Below, piece by piece: positions 15,729 to 23,388 of a stretch of DNA of 23,388 bases. A model generated the notes under the pieces. The model saw only the letters and a program-made list of their open reading frames with translations. It made no database searches and was not told where the DNA came from. Each line of letters begins with the position of its first letter. Positions within the stretch are counted from its first letter, which is position 1. The DNA is from Aliterella sp. RAGGC_92. Its GTDB lineage: Bacteria; Cyanobacteriota; Cyanobacteriia; Cyanobacteriales; Chroococcidiopsidaceae. The position numbers and the translations under genes are program-made. The DNA lies in NCBI GenBank assembly GCA_030826005.1, contig JAPJOW010000042.1:1-23388 (forward strand), written 5' to 3'.

Positions 15729-16994
15729 TTATCCTACCCAAGTTTGCACCACGCGCCCGGTAATTTTTTGCCCTAGCCAAGGAGTATTTGTGGCTATAGA
15801 TTTGAGGGTTTGATTTTCTACTAGCCAAGAAAGCTGGGGCGCAAATAAGGTAAGTTCGGCAGGATTTCCAGGACAAATCTCTTTAATAGTTTGTTGCAAA
15901 CAATTAGCGGGACTTAGACTAAGAGATCGCCATAATTCTAAAGCCGACCATTGACCGTTTTCAACCAAACTATGCCACAGCAAACCTAGCGCTAGTTCAA
16001 ACCCGACTACTCCTGGCGGTGCTTCGGCAAAAGCAACGGTTTTTTCTTCGTAGGTATAGGGCGTTATATCAAGAGAAATCCCATCTATTACTCCCAAACG
16101 TACAGCTTCTTGTAATGCCGCGCGATCGCTTGCGTTACCTAAAGGAGGTTCGAGGCGCAAATTAGGATCGTAGGTGTAGTGCGACTGCGTATCGAGCAAT
16201 AAGTGCATCCAGCTAGTACTTGCAGTAATTGGCAAGCCGCGCTCTTTGGCGCGTTCGATTAGCTGGACGCTACGAGAAGTAGAAACTCGCATAATATGCA
16301 CGGGAGTACCAATTGCTGCTACTAATTCTACGAGCGCCGCAATTGCCGTTGTTTCCGAAAAATCGGGATTACCTGGCAACCCTAAAATAATCGAGTCCGC
16401 ACCCTCGCGCATGACTCCATTACCTGCCAATTGGCGATCGCAGCACCATAAAGCTATAGGTTTATTTAGTGGCTTTAAATACTCCAACAATCGCCTTAGC
16501 AGTGCCAAGTTTTGCAAAGGTTTACCATCGGCAAAACCTACCACATTATTAGCAGCAAGTTCTCCAAGTTCGGTCATTTGCTGCCCTTGGACACCAATAG
16601 TCAATGCGCCCCAAACATACATTTTGGGTAACAAACCGCTTAATTTTTGTCGTTTTTGTTCTATGCTGGCGATCGCTGCGGGACTATCTAAACTGGGCAT
16701 CGTATCGGGCAAAATACATAGCCGAGTAAAACCTCCTGCCGCCGCCGCCTCTAGCATTGATGACAAAGTTTCCCTCGTTTCAAAACCCGGTTCGCCAGAA
16801 TGACTGTATAAATCTATTAGCCCCGATCCCAATACCAAACCGCGACAATCGCGCACCTGTGTATCCCTAGACCATTCGGTAATATTATCTTGTACCGCCT
16901 CGATTACACCATTGCCAATCGCTACATCAGCAATGCGATCGGTATTAGCAACCGGATCTATTACCCGGACTTGTTGTAGCAGTTGGGTTGTCAT
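15729..16994 (-). CDS. Dihydroorotase-like protein, probably catalytically inactive (pseudo-DHO)
   Basis: This encodes 421 residues with the overall dihydroorotase fold, but most active-site residues are replaced. DLYSHSGEPG (61-70) stands where active enzymes have DxHxHxREPG: the first His is Tyr63, His65 remains and Arg is Gly67. The NHAED-type segment reads ALWCCDRQ (181-188), with Cys for the metal His. HIMRVST (233-239) has Arg236 for the metal His. SLDITPY (307-313) stands for TDHAPH, keeping Asp309 only. Non-catalytic PyrC' proteins are known in other bacteria, where they support aspartate transcarbamoylase assembly; that role here is inferred. The ATG at 16994 is preferred; a GTG at 17015 would overlap the upstream phosphatase gene. 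The start lies 10 bp after that gene's stop, suggesting an operon. Confidence 0.9.
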   Translation of the reverse strand: MTTQLLQQVRVIDPVANTDRIADVAIGNGVIEAVQDNITEWSRDTQVRDCRGLVLGSGLIDLYSHSGEPGFETRETLSSMLEAAAAGGFTRLCILPDTMPSLDSPAAIASIEQKRQKLSGLLPKMYVWGALTIGVQGQQMTELGELAANNVVGFADGKPLQNLALLRRLLEYLKPLNKPIALWCCDRQLAGNGVMREGADSIILGLPGNPDFSETTAIAALVELVAAIGTPVHIMRVSTSRSVQLIERAKERGLPITASTSWMHLLLDTQSHYTYDPNLRLEPPLGNASDRAALQEAVRLGVIDGISLDITPYTYEEKTVAFAEAPPGVVGFELALGLLWHSLVENGQWSALELWRSLSLSPANCLQQTIKEICPGNPAELTLFAPQLSWLVENQTLKSIATNTPWLGQKITGRVVQTWVG

Positions 16995-17004
16995 TGGTTT
17001 AAGT

Positions 17005-18351
17005 TTACAACGCACCCGCCGCCGTTTTATCTAATACACCACCGCCTAAATGAGTTGTAATATTCATTGCTTGCAAAACTGGTAAACCGTCCAATCCTTG
17101 AGGATAATCGATCACGCTTACCGCGCCGTTACCTTGACGGAAATTCCAAAAGTATTTGTTATCTAAACCTAAAACATGGCAAAGCAGCACTTTATTCGTA
17201 GCATCGTGAGCAACTACTAAGCCTGTTTGTAACTTTTGGTTGAGGGCGAAAGTTACAATTTGCTGCCAAGCTTCAATACTGCGATCGCGTACTTGTGCTA
17301 AATTCTCTCCTTCGGGCATTTGGACTTCTTGCGGTACAGTCCGCCAACGTTCTAATTCTCCAGGATAAGTTTGCTCAATTTCTATTTCTAATTTTCCTTC
17401 CCATAGTCCGTGACCGATTTCTCTTAAACCATCAAGTAATTGCAATTCAATTTGGGGGTGAGATTGCAAAATAATTTCGGCAGTTTCTTTCGGGCGCAGC
17501 ATTGGGCTACTAAAGGCAAAATCAAACTCGATCTCTTGAAGAAACTCTCTAGCTAGACCAGATTGCGATCGCCCATTATCGTTTAAAGGTACGTCTATTT
17601 GTCCTTGAAACTTAGTTTGGCGATTCCACTCGGTTTCGCCATGACGCACTAACAATAATCTAACTCCGCGATGGTTGGGACGCAATGAAGGCAAAACTTC
17701 TCCCAAATGCCCCGTCTGATTCATTGATTCTAACTGGACGCTTTGCTCTAATTCTCCCGCAAAATTGAGGATGCTAATGCCACAGTTAGATTGCTGAATT
17801 GAGTGATAGCGATTAGGGGCAATTCCTAGCGCCGTGCTAATTAACGCCCGATTAATGCCATTATGTCCCACAATTAAAATTGTCTCTCCATCGTGGCGGG
17901 ACAGTATTTCTTGCCAAAACTGTTTTGCTTGTTCGTACAGCGATAATACTGGAAAATATTTTTGCTCTCCACCTCCAGCTTGAGGTAAAAGCATCGCAAA
18001 CTCGTCAGGGTGCTGTTTCCACTGGCGATAGTCTGCACCCAAATTATCTTTAACCTCTTGAGAGAGCATACCTTCCCAAAGGGGTAAATCTATTTCTTTT
18101 AAATTATTGTTAGTTTGAATTACCGAAGAATTTACTAAACACTGCCCAATTACTTCGGCGGTGGTTTTGGCTCGTTGTAAGGGACTTGTATAAATCGCGG
18201 CAATCTTAAGGTGACTTAAAGCATTACCAGTTTTTAAGGCATCATCGCGACCTTTTTGCGTCAAAGTTGAAACATCGCTGCGCCCTTGAATGCGTCGCTC
18301 GGTGTTATAACTGCTTTGACCGTGACGGACAACAATCGCGCGAGTAGTCAA
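17005..18351 (-). CDS. Tandem two-domain histidine phosphatase (phosphoglycerate-mutase superfamily)
   Basis: This encodes 448 residues: two complete branch-1 histidine phosphatase domains in one chain. Domain 1 (about 1-220) has RHGQSSYN with His10, SPLQRAKTTAE, EIDLPLWEG and the second catalytic His163 in VGHNGINRAL. Domain 2 (about 228-448) has RHGETEWN with His237, SPMLRPKETAE, EIGHGLWEGK and His382 in VAHDATNK. Both domains end with the same element (MNQTGHLGE at 210-218; MNITTHLGG at 429-437), showing internal duplication. All four catalytic histidines are present, so both sites could be active. The substrate is unknown; family members include phosphoglycerate mutases, phosphoserine phosphatases and cobalamin-pathway phosphatases. 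The pseudo-DHO gene follows within 10 bp. Confidence 0.93.
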   Translation of the reverse strand: MTTRAIVVRHGQSSYNTERRIQGRSDVSTLTQKGRDDALKTGNALSHLKIAAIYTSPLQRAKTTAEVIGQCLVNSSVIQTNNNLKEIDLPLWEGMLSQEVKDNLGADYRQWKQHPDEFAMLLPQAGGGEQKYFPVLSLYEQAKQFWQEILSRHDGETILIVGHNGINRALISTALGIAPNRYHSIQQSNCGISILNFAGELEQSVQLESMNQTGHLGEVLPSLRPNHRGVRLLLVRHGETEWNRQTKFQGQIDVPLNDNGRSQSGLAREFLQEIEFDFAFSSPMLRPKETAEIILQSHPQIELQLLDGLREIGHGLWEGKLEIEIEQTYPGELERWRTVPQEVQMPEGENLAQVRDRSIEAWQQIVTFALNQKLQTGLVVAHDATNKVLLCHVLGLDNKYFWNFRQGNGAVSVIDYPQGLDGLPVLQAMNITTHLGGGVLDKTAAGAL

Positions 18352-18496
18352 TCTTTTTCTCCTTTAAAGGCAAGACAAATCAGCGTCATTTTACCAGAGT
18401 CTTAGCTTGCCACTCAATTTTTTTCTCATTAATGCAATGTTAGGACAAAATGCCATAATGCAATTGTGGCGATCGCATTACAGCAATTTCAGATTC

Positions 18497-20065
18497 ATGA
18501 CGATTAAGCGGTTAATTTTAAGTCTGCTCACCTTGGCAATCATATTTTTGGCTGGTAGTACGTTATGGGCAAGTTGGCAGCAACCCCAAATCCAAAGCCG
18601 TTTAGAACTGTACCAAACTAATTTACTACTGCGCGCCCAACAATTGCCCGCCCAAGATACCGATCCAAATCTTGCCAAAGCAAGTAAAACGCTTTTAGGC
18701 GAAAATCCTCTAAAAGCAGCCACTAAGCAATATCAAGATGCTTTAGATTCCGCGCAAGCAAATTTAGCCAAAGCTCAAAATCAAAGCGCGCAATTAGCAC
18801 AAAAACCCATCACTACACCCGCACCACCTAAGCCCGATTCGCCGCTTGCGCCAATTACCGATACTTCTCGCCGCCAGCAGCAAAAACAATCCCTAAGTTC
18901 TATTGCTCAAATTCAAAAATTAATTGCCGAACTAAATCTACGCCTAGGAATTCTCCAAGTACAGCAAAAGCAAAGTGCAGCGCAAACCTGGCAAAAAGTC
19001 ATTAATTCATCTCCCGACGATTCCTTAGCTGCTACTGCTACCGTTTTAACAGACTTATGGAGCAACCCACCCCAACTACTCCCGGATGCGGAAGCATTAA
19101 TTCAAGCAAACTTAGAAGGTTGGTTTCAAGGACGGGCTTTATCTCAACTCTACGAATTGCAGCAGCGCCCCGATGCGAAATTGGCTCTCCAAGCAAGAGA
19201 ACAGGAGCAAGCAGAGGAAGCACTGCTAAAACTATCTATTATCAGTAGTATTCCCGCGATAACTGGTTTTGTTGGTCTTATCTTGCTTATTTATTTATTT
19301 ATTAATCGCTTGACAAAAGGTAAAGAATCTGTATTTTCCCAAAATGGGGACGTAGTTTGGTCAACGCCTTGGGATTGGGAAACAGTTTGGCAAGTTTTTA
19401 TAGTCGGCTTTTTCCTGATGGGGCAAATAATTGTCCCGCTCGTATTTTCTATCCTGCAAATTAAGCCAGGAGTTGCCAACGTCCGAGTCCAAGCTTTATA
19501 CACTTTAGCAACTTATCTGTTTCTAGCTCTTGGTGCTGTCACCGTGCTGTACTTGTCTGTTAAACAGTTTTTACCTCTACCTCCAAGCTGGTTTCGCTTC
19601 AAAGTGCGGGGTAATTGGTTTTGGTGGGGTTTAGGCGGCTATTGCGCGGCGTTACCTTTAGTTGTAGTCGTATCTCTAGTAAATCAGCAACTATGGCAAG
19701 GACTTGGCGGTAGCAATCCTTTACTATCTTTGGTGCTAGAAGGACAAGATAAAGTTGCTTTAGCGATATTCTTTTTTACCGCCGCCGTCGCCGCACCTTT
19801 ATTTGAGGAGTTTTTGTTTAGAGGGTTTTTGTTACCTTCACTAACTCGTTACTTCTCGGTGTGGCAAGCTATTTTAATTAGTGCTTTCCTATTTGCTGTT
19901 GCTCACTTGAGTTTATCTGAAGTGTTGCCGTTAATGGTTTTAGGTGTAGTATTGGGCTTTGTGTATACGCGATCGCGCAATTTGCTTGCTCCTATGTTAC
20001 TGCATAGTCTATGGAATAGCGGTACTCTTGTCAGTCTATTTATTTTGGGCAGTAGTTCTACTTGA
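18497..20065 (+). CDS. CPBP family intramembrane glutamic endopeptidase (CAAX/Abi type)
   Basis: This encodes 522 residues from the ATG at 18497. One N-terminal helix (about 5-24) is followed by a soluble segment of about 220 residues rich in Gln, Ala and Lys, partly coiled-coil, with a Pro-rich break at about 103-118. Then come several helices from about 246 and the CPBP domain at about 375-515. The catalytic motifs are intact: EEFLFRG (E437, E438, R442), H470 in AVAHLSLSE, and HSLWNSG (H503, N507). The family includes Rce1-type CAAX proteases and bacteriocin-immunity proteins; bacterial substrates are mostly unknown. A TTG at 18407 would add 30 residues, with no support. It is divergent from the histidine phosphatase gene. 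Confidence 0.93.
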   Translation: MTIKRLILSLLTLAIIFLAGSTLWASWQQPQIQSRLELYQTNLLLRAQQLPAQDTDPNLAKASKTLLGENPLKAATKQYQDALDSAQANLAKAQNQSAQLAQKPITTPAPPKPDSPLAPITDTSRRQQQKQSLSSIAQIQKLIAELNLRLGILQVQQKQSAAQTWQKVINSSPDDSLAATATVLTDLWSNPPQLLPDAEALIQANLEGWFQGRALSQLYELQQRPDAKLALQAREQEQAEEALLKLSIISSIPAITGFVGLILLIYLFINRLTKGKESVFSQNGDVVWSTPWDWETVWQVFIVGFFLMGQIIVPLVFSILQIKPGVANVRVQALYTLATYLFLALGAVTVLYLSVKQFLPLPPSWFRFKVRGNWFWWGLGGYCAALPLVVVVSLVNQQLWQGLGGSNPLLSLVLEGQDKVALAIFFFTAAVAAPLFEEFLFRGFLLPSLTRYFSVWQAILISAFLFAVAHLSLSEVLPLMVLGVVLGFVYTRSRNLLAPMLLHSLWNSGTLVSLFILGSSST

Positions 20066-20301
20066 TAACGAACTCAAAAATCAATAAAATTAAATTACAC
20101 TGTATAGCTTTACTTCTTTTTATAGATACAACTGCGAAATTATTAAGCTTCAATGTGTAGCTAACAGCAAATGAAATGTATTCTAAATTTAAGTAAACTA
20201 TTGTATAAATAAAAACCTACTCCCTTAGTGCGGTCATGAAGTTTAAACGAAATATTGAGATTTAGAAGCAGTTGTTATAGATATGTGACCAAAGGTACAA
20301 A

Positions 20302-20697
20302 ATGTTTACAAAAACTCTAAAACAGGTTTCAAAACCTATGCTAGGCAGAATGCTACTTCGTAAAGGATTAATTTCGACAACCGAATTACAAGAAGCTTTA
20401 GTTGCCCAAAATAAGAGTGGTAAAAAGCTAGGTGAAGTTCTATTAGAAAAAAAATTAGTATCTTCTGATAAGCTCAACCAAGCATTAACAGAACAAAATG
20501 TTCGGCTAGGTGAAATCTTAGTTGGTGAAGAAATCATTTCTCAAGAACAACTCAATCAAGTATTGTCAGAACAGTACGTCAAAAATAAAAAATTGGGTGA
20601 ATTACTGCTAGAGAGAAAATTAGTTAGCCCCGAACAGCTAGAAAAAACTTTGAGAAAGCAGTACTGGCAAAAAAATGGGTTTTGGCTAATCTCCTAG
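20302..20697 (+). CDS. Stand-alone protein of four MshEN/GspE-N-like repeats
   Basis: This encodes 131 residues built almost wholly of four 24-residue repeats at 13-36, 42-65, 68-91 and 97-120. Each has LG at positions 2-3, a hydrophobic LL/IL run, (L/I)(I/V)S in the middle, a later Leu pair and a final Gln. Spacers are 5, 2 and 5 residues, so the protein reads as two pairs. Paired 24-residue motifs of this kind form the MshEN domain at the N-terminus of type II secretion/type IV pilus ATPases, where they bind cyclic di-GMP. Here there is no ATPase domain. Agreement is partial: the leading Arg occurs only in repeat 3 and the mid-motif Gly only in repeat 1. The ATG at 20302 follows AAAGG (20291-20295) by six bases. 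A hairpin terminator follows. Confidence 0.85.
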   Translation: MFTKTLKQVSKPMLGRMLLRKGLISTTELQEALVAQNKSGKKLGEVLLEKKLVSSDKLNQALTEQNVRLGEILVGEEIISQEQLNQVLSEQYVKNKKLGELLLERKLVSPEQLEKTLRKQYWQKNGFWLIS

Positions 20698-20725
20698 GTT
20701 GCAAAGTTGAGAAATTAATAAGTTG

Positions 20726-20762
20726 CCAAAAGACTATTTGCTGACGCAGGTAGTCTTTTTGG
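20726..20762 (+). terminator. Rho-independent terminator after the repeat protein
   Basis: CCAAAAGACTA (20726-20736) pairs with TAGTCTTTT (20751-20759), allowing one bulged T before the final GG. A small inner stem TGC/GCA closes a TGAC loop. The right arm carries a run of five T (20756-20760). It begins 28 bases after the stop of the repeat protein and ends 18 bases before the small ORF's ATG. Confidence 0.65.
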
Positions 20763-20780
20763 ATAAGTAAAAAGGAGAAT

Positions 20781-20921
20781 ATGAATACAAATTATGATAA
20801 GCGTTGTACTGAGCTACATTTTCTTAGCTCTAAACCATATTTGGGTGGAAGTTTGGATAAATTAATTACGCTCAAAATACTTCAGTATCGGTATAAAAGC
20901 GCTAAAGTAAAGAAGTATTAA
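20781..20921 (+). CDS. Possible small protein, 46 residues
   Basis: This ATG-to-TAA frame of 46 codons begins MNTNYDKRCTELHFLSS and ends YRYKSAKVKKY. A good ribosome binding site, AAAGGAG (20771-20777), lies just before it, though the three-base gap to the ATG is shorter than ideal. The product is basic (nine Lys and two Arg), has one Cys and no membrane helix, and was not recognised. It sits between the terminator of the repeat protein and the copper ATPase, whose start is 28 bases after this stop, and might serve as a short leader ORF for it. It could also be chance; the purine-rich site is the main support. Confidence 0.4.
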   Translation: MNTNYDKRCTELHFLSSKPYLGGSLDKLITLKILQYRYKSAKVKKY

Positions 20922-20949
20922 GGTGTTGTAACACAAACTGCTAAATTTT

Positions 20950-23385
20950 ATGCAACTTGCTCCATCTGCGTCCAATTCAACGCTACAAGAGCGATCGCCG
21001 AGTAAAAAAATTACCTTAGATGTAACCGGCATGAAGTGTGGCGGTTGCGTTAAAACCGTAGAAAAACAACTAGCACAACATCCAGGAGCGATCGCAAGTT
21101 GGGTAAACTTGGTTACAGAAGTTGCTGTAGTAGAGTGTCAAATAGATGTTCAACCCGAAGAACTAGCAGAACGTTTGACGGCGGCGGGGTTTCCATCTAA
21201 ACCGCGCGATATAACGACTAGCGAAACATCAATCTCCGTCGAAGAATTTAACGAACGCCAGCAACAACAAACGCGTTCGGCTTTAAAGCAGTTATTTTTA
21301 GCGTTATTATTGCTAATTTTGTCTAGTTTAGGACATCTGCCAGAAAATATATTAGCGTTCCCTATATTAAAAAATATTTGGTTGCATTGGGGACTTGCCA
21401 CTATTACTTTACTTATCCCCGGAAGACCAATAATAGTTGAAGGTTGGCGCGGCTGGCGACGTAATGCGCCGAATATGAATACTTTGGTAGCGTTAGGAAC
21501 TTTGACGGCGTATACCACAAGTGTAATCGCTTTATTATTTCCGCCCTTGGGTTGGGAATGCTTCTTTGACGAGCCAGTTATGCTATTAGGGTTTATTTTG
21601 CTAGGTAGAACCCTAGAACAACAGGCAAAAGGTCAAGCCGCCGCCGCTTTTAGACAATTATTGGCACTGCAACCGCAATTAGCAAGATTAATTGCTCCCC
21701 AAGCGATATCTATAGATAACAATTTTTTTCAATCTACTGCTAGTGTCGAAATTCCTGCTACTCAAGTGCGAGTAGGAGAATGGATACAAGTATTGCCAGG
21801 AGAAAAAATCCCTGTAGATGGCGAAGTTGTAGCAGGGCGCACGACGGTAGATGAATCTATGCTGACTGGGGAGGCATTTCCGGTAATTAAGCAGCTAGGA
21901 GATACCGTTACCGCCGGGACGTTGAATAAGTCAAGCGCTTTTGCTTGCAAAGCAACTCGTACCGGAGCAGACACAACTTTAGCGCAAATAGTTGCCCTAG
22001 TAGAAGCTGCCCAAACTCGCAAAGCCCCCGTCCAAAAACTAGCCGACACTGTAGCGGGGTATTTTACTTATGGAGTGTTGGCGGCCGCAGTATTAACATT
22101 TTTATTTTGGTACTTTATTGGTACGCATATTTGGACAGAAGTATTGCTACCTGGGCAGACAATGAGCGGTCACGATATGTCACTCCACGCCCAACACCTA
22201 GCAAATGCTCGCTTGCTTCAACCTTCGCCCCTACTATTGAGTTTAAAACTAGCGATCGCCGTTATGGTAGTAGCTTGTCCTTGTGCAATGGGACTTGCTA
22301 CGCCTACAGCGATTTTAGTGGGTACGGGAGTCGGGGCGCAAAAGGGACTTTTGATTAAAGGTGGAGATGTTTTAGAGCGAGTCCACAAGTTAGATACAGT
22401 GGTTTTCGATAAAACTGGCACTTTAACTAGCGGTCATCCTACGGTTACCGATGTAATAATTCAAGATAATAATTTAGTAAATGATGAAGGCAAACTGTTG
22501 CAATTAGCCGCCGTTGTCGAAAGCGGTACTTGTCACCCTCTAGCAACTGCAATTGTTCAAGCTGCGAAGGAGCGAAATTTATCTATCCCCACCGCTAAAG
22601 ATTTCTATACCGAACCAGGTTTAGGAGTATCGGCGGTAGTAGAAGATAAGCAAGTGTTATTGGGTAATTACGAGTGGCTAAGTCAAAATAACATTAATAT
22701 TACAAGTCACCAGCGATCGCCTTTTTTAGCTTTGGCAGCTACAGGAAAAACTGTAATGTTTGTCGCTTGCGATCGTCAGCTATTAGGACTAATAGCTGTT
22801 AGCGATTCGCTTAGAACCGAAGCGCCTAGCACTGTAAAACAATTACGCTCGATGGGCTTAAAAGTCATGCTGTTAAGCGGAGATACTACTATCGCCGCCG
22901 AAGTCATAGGTACGCAACTAGGATTAAGTAAAGCTGACATTATTGCTGGAGTTCCCCCCACAGGCAAAGCTCAAGCGATTCAACAACTCCAAGCTCAAAA
23001 TCATCATGTAGCAATGGTAGGAGACGGTATAAACGATGCGATCGCTCTCTCTCAAGCAGATGTTGGGATTGCTCTCAAAGCAGGTACAGAGGTAGCAATG
23101 GAAGCGGCGCAAATTGTTTTGATGCGCGATTCTTTAACAGATGTTGTTGCTGCTATTAATCTTAGTAGGGCAACTTTTTTAAAGATTCGCCAAAATCTGT
23201 TTTGGGCATTTGCTTACAATACTTTAGGTATTCCCATTGCTGCGGGTTTGCTATTACCTAGTTTTGGTTTTGTGCTTAATCCCGCCGCCGCCGGAGCATT
23301 GATGGCGTTTAGCTCTGTAAGCGTAGTGACAAATTCTTTACTATTACGTCGATTTAAAAGCCCGTCTCCTAACCAAAATCAATAG
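20950..23385 (+). CDS. ctaA: Copper-type P1B ATPase, probably CtaA
   Basis: This encodes 811 residues, a complete heavy-metal P-type ATPase. An N-terminal HMA domain (about 20-86) carries the metal site GMKCGGC (C30, C33). Next are four helices (about 111-225), the actuator domain with TGE (307-309), two helices, the intramembrane metal motif CPC (443-445), the phosphorylation site DKTGTLT (D487), the P1B-specific HP pair (H529, P530), GDGINDA and two final helices. CPC with an MxCxxC-type HMA domain indicates Cu+. The GMKCGGCVKTVE sequence looks more like CtaA (plasma-membrane copper supply for plastocyanin and oxidase) than PacS, from memory. A lumenal loop at 402-416 holds three His and two Met. 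No Shine-Dalgarno sequence precedes the ATG. Confidence 0.95.
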   Translation: MQLAPSASNSTLQERSPSKKITLDVTGMKCGGCVKTVEKQLAQHPGAIASWVNLVTEVAVVECQIDVQPEELAERLTAAGFPSKPRDITTSETSISVEEFNERQQQQTRSALKQLFLALLLLILSSLGHLPENILAFPILKNIWLHWGLATITLLIPGRPIIVEGWRGWRRNAPNMNTLVALGTLTAYTTSVIALLFPPLGWECFFDEPVMLLGFILLGRTLEQQAKGQAAAAFRQLLALQPQLARLIAPQAISIDNNFFQSTASVEIPATQVRVGEWIQVLPGEKIPVDGEVVAGRTTVDESMLTGEAFPVIKQLGDTVTAGTLNKSSAFACKATRTGADTTLAQIVALVEAAQTRKAPVQKLADTVAGYFTYGVLAAAVLTFLFWYFIGTHIWTEVLLPGQTMSGHDMSLHAQHLANARLLQPSPLLLSLKLAIAVMVVACPCAMGLATPTAILVGTGVGAQKGLLIKGGDVLERVHKLDTVVFDKTGTLTSGHPTVTDVIIQDNNLVNDEGKLLQLAAVVESGTCHPLATAIVQAAKERNLSIPTAKDFYTEPGLGVSAVVEDKQVLLGNYEWLSQNNINITSHQRSPFLALAATGKTVMFVACDRQLLGLIAVSDSLRTEAPSTVKQLRSMGLKVMLLSGDTTIAAEVIGTQLGLSKADIIAGVPPTGKAQAIQQLQAQNHHVAMVGDGINDAIALSQADVGIALKAGTEVAMEAAQIVLMRDSLTDVVAAINLSRATFLKIRQNLFWAFAYNTLGIPIAAGLLLPSFGFVLNPAAAGALMAFSSVSVVTNSLLLRRFKSPSPNQNQ

Positions 23386-23388
23386 ACC

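Noticed and set aside
16140..16165. GGTTCGAGGC segment resembling a tRNA T-loop.
   Set aside because: It lies inside the pseudo-dihydroorotase coding frame, and no cloverleaf arms could be found around it.
1..23388. CRISPR array, transposase, integrase or toxin-antitoxin pair.
   Set aside because: No regularly spaced direct repeats and no such protein families were seen; gene content is housekeeping throughout.

Overview
The window is a stretch of cyanobacterial chromosome. The octamer GCGATCGC (HIP1, the hallmark iterated palindrome of many cyanobacteria) occurs more than 30 times by eye, against less than one expected by chance. Several genes are typical of oxygenic phototrophs: gun4, psb32, the IctB family, a CtaA-type copper ATPase and several small cyanobacterial DUF families. 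Genus cannot be fixed from the sequence. I see no phage, transposon, CRISPR array, tRNA or rRNA, so this looks like core chromosome and not an island.

Layout. 1-150: an imperfect duplicated spacer next to the 3' end of a UspA-like gene (minus strand). 623-3332 (plus): pgk, a small exported protein, DUF4385, and a four-helix membrane protein. 3343-7538 (minus): ictB, a GAF-domain histidine-kinase-like protein whose catalytic motifs are degenerate, and gun4. 7838-9259 (plus): icd. 9307-11710 (minus): a compact lptA-lptB-lptF/G operon for lipopolysaccharide export, converging on icd. 11809-13408: DUF309 (minus), DUF4346 (plus) and psb32 (minus). 13585-18351: pyrC, lepB (plus), a pseudo-dihydroorotase and a two-domain histidine phosphatase. 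18497-23385 (plus): a CPBP-family membrane protease, a stand-alone protein made of four 24-residue MshEN-like repeats, a 46-codon small ORF, and a CtaA-like P1B-type ATPase.

How the genes relate. Most are housekeeping: glycolysis/Calvin cycle (pgk), the 2-oxoglutarate branch point (icd), pyrimidine synthesis (pyrC plus a probably inactive paralogue), tetrapyrrole control (gun4), photosystem II repair (psb32), envelope biogenesis (lpt genes, lepB) and copper supply (ctaA). The only clear multi-gene unit is the lpt operon, with a 1-nt gene overlap and a 14-nt gap.

Most notable observations: (1) a GAF kinase with Gln in place of the phospho-accepting His and degenerate ATP-binding boxes; (2) a pseudo-dihydroorotase 0.8 kb from the canonical-looking pyrC; (3) a free-standing double-MshEN-like protein that may bind cyclic di-GMP; (4) a small ORF with a good ribosome binding site just before ctaA; (5) a hairpin-plus-T-run sitting directly before the DUF4385 start codon. 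None amounts to a demonstrated new system. The first three are the best leads.
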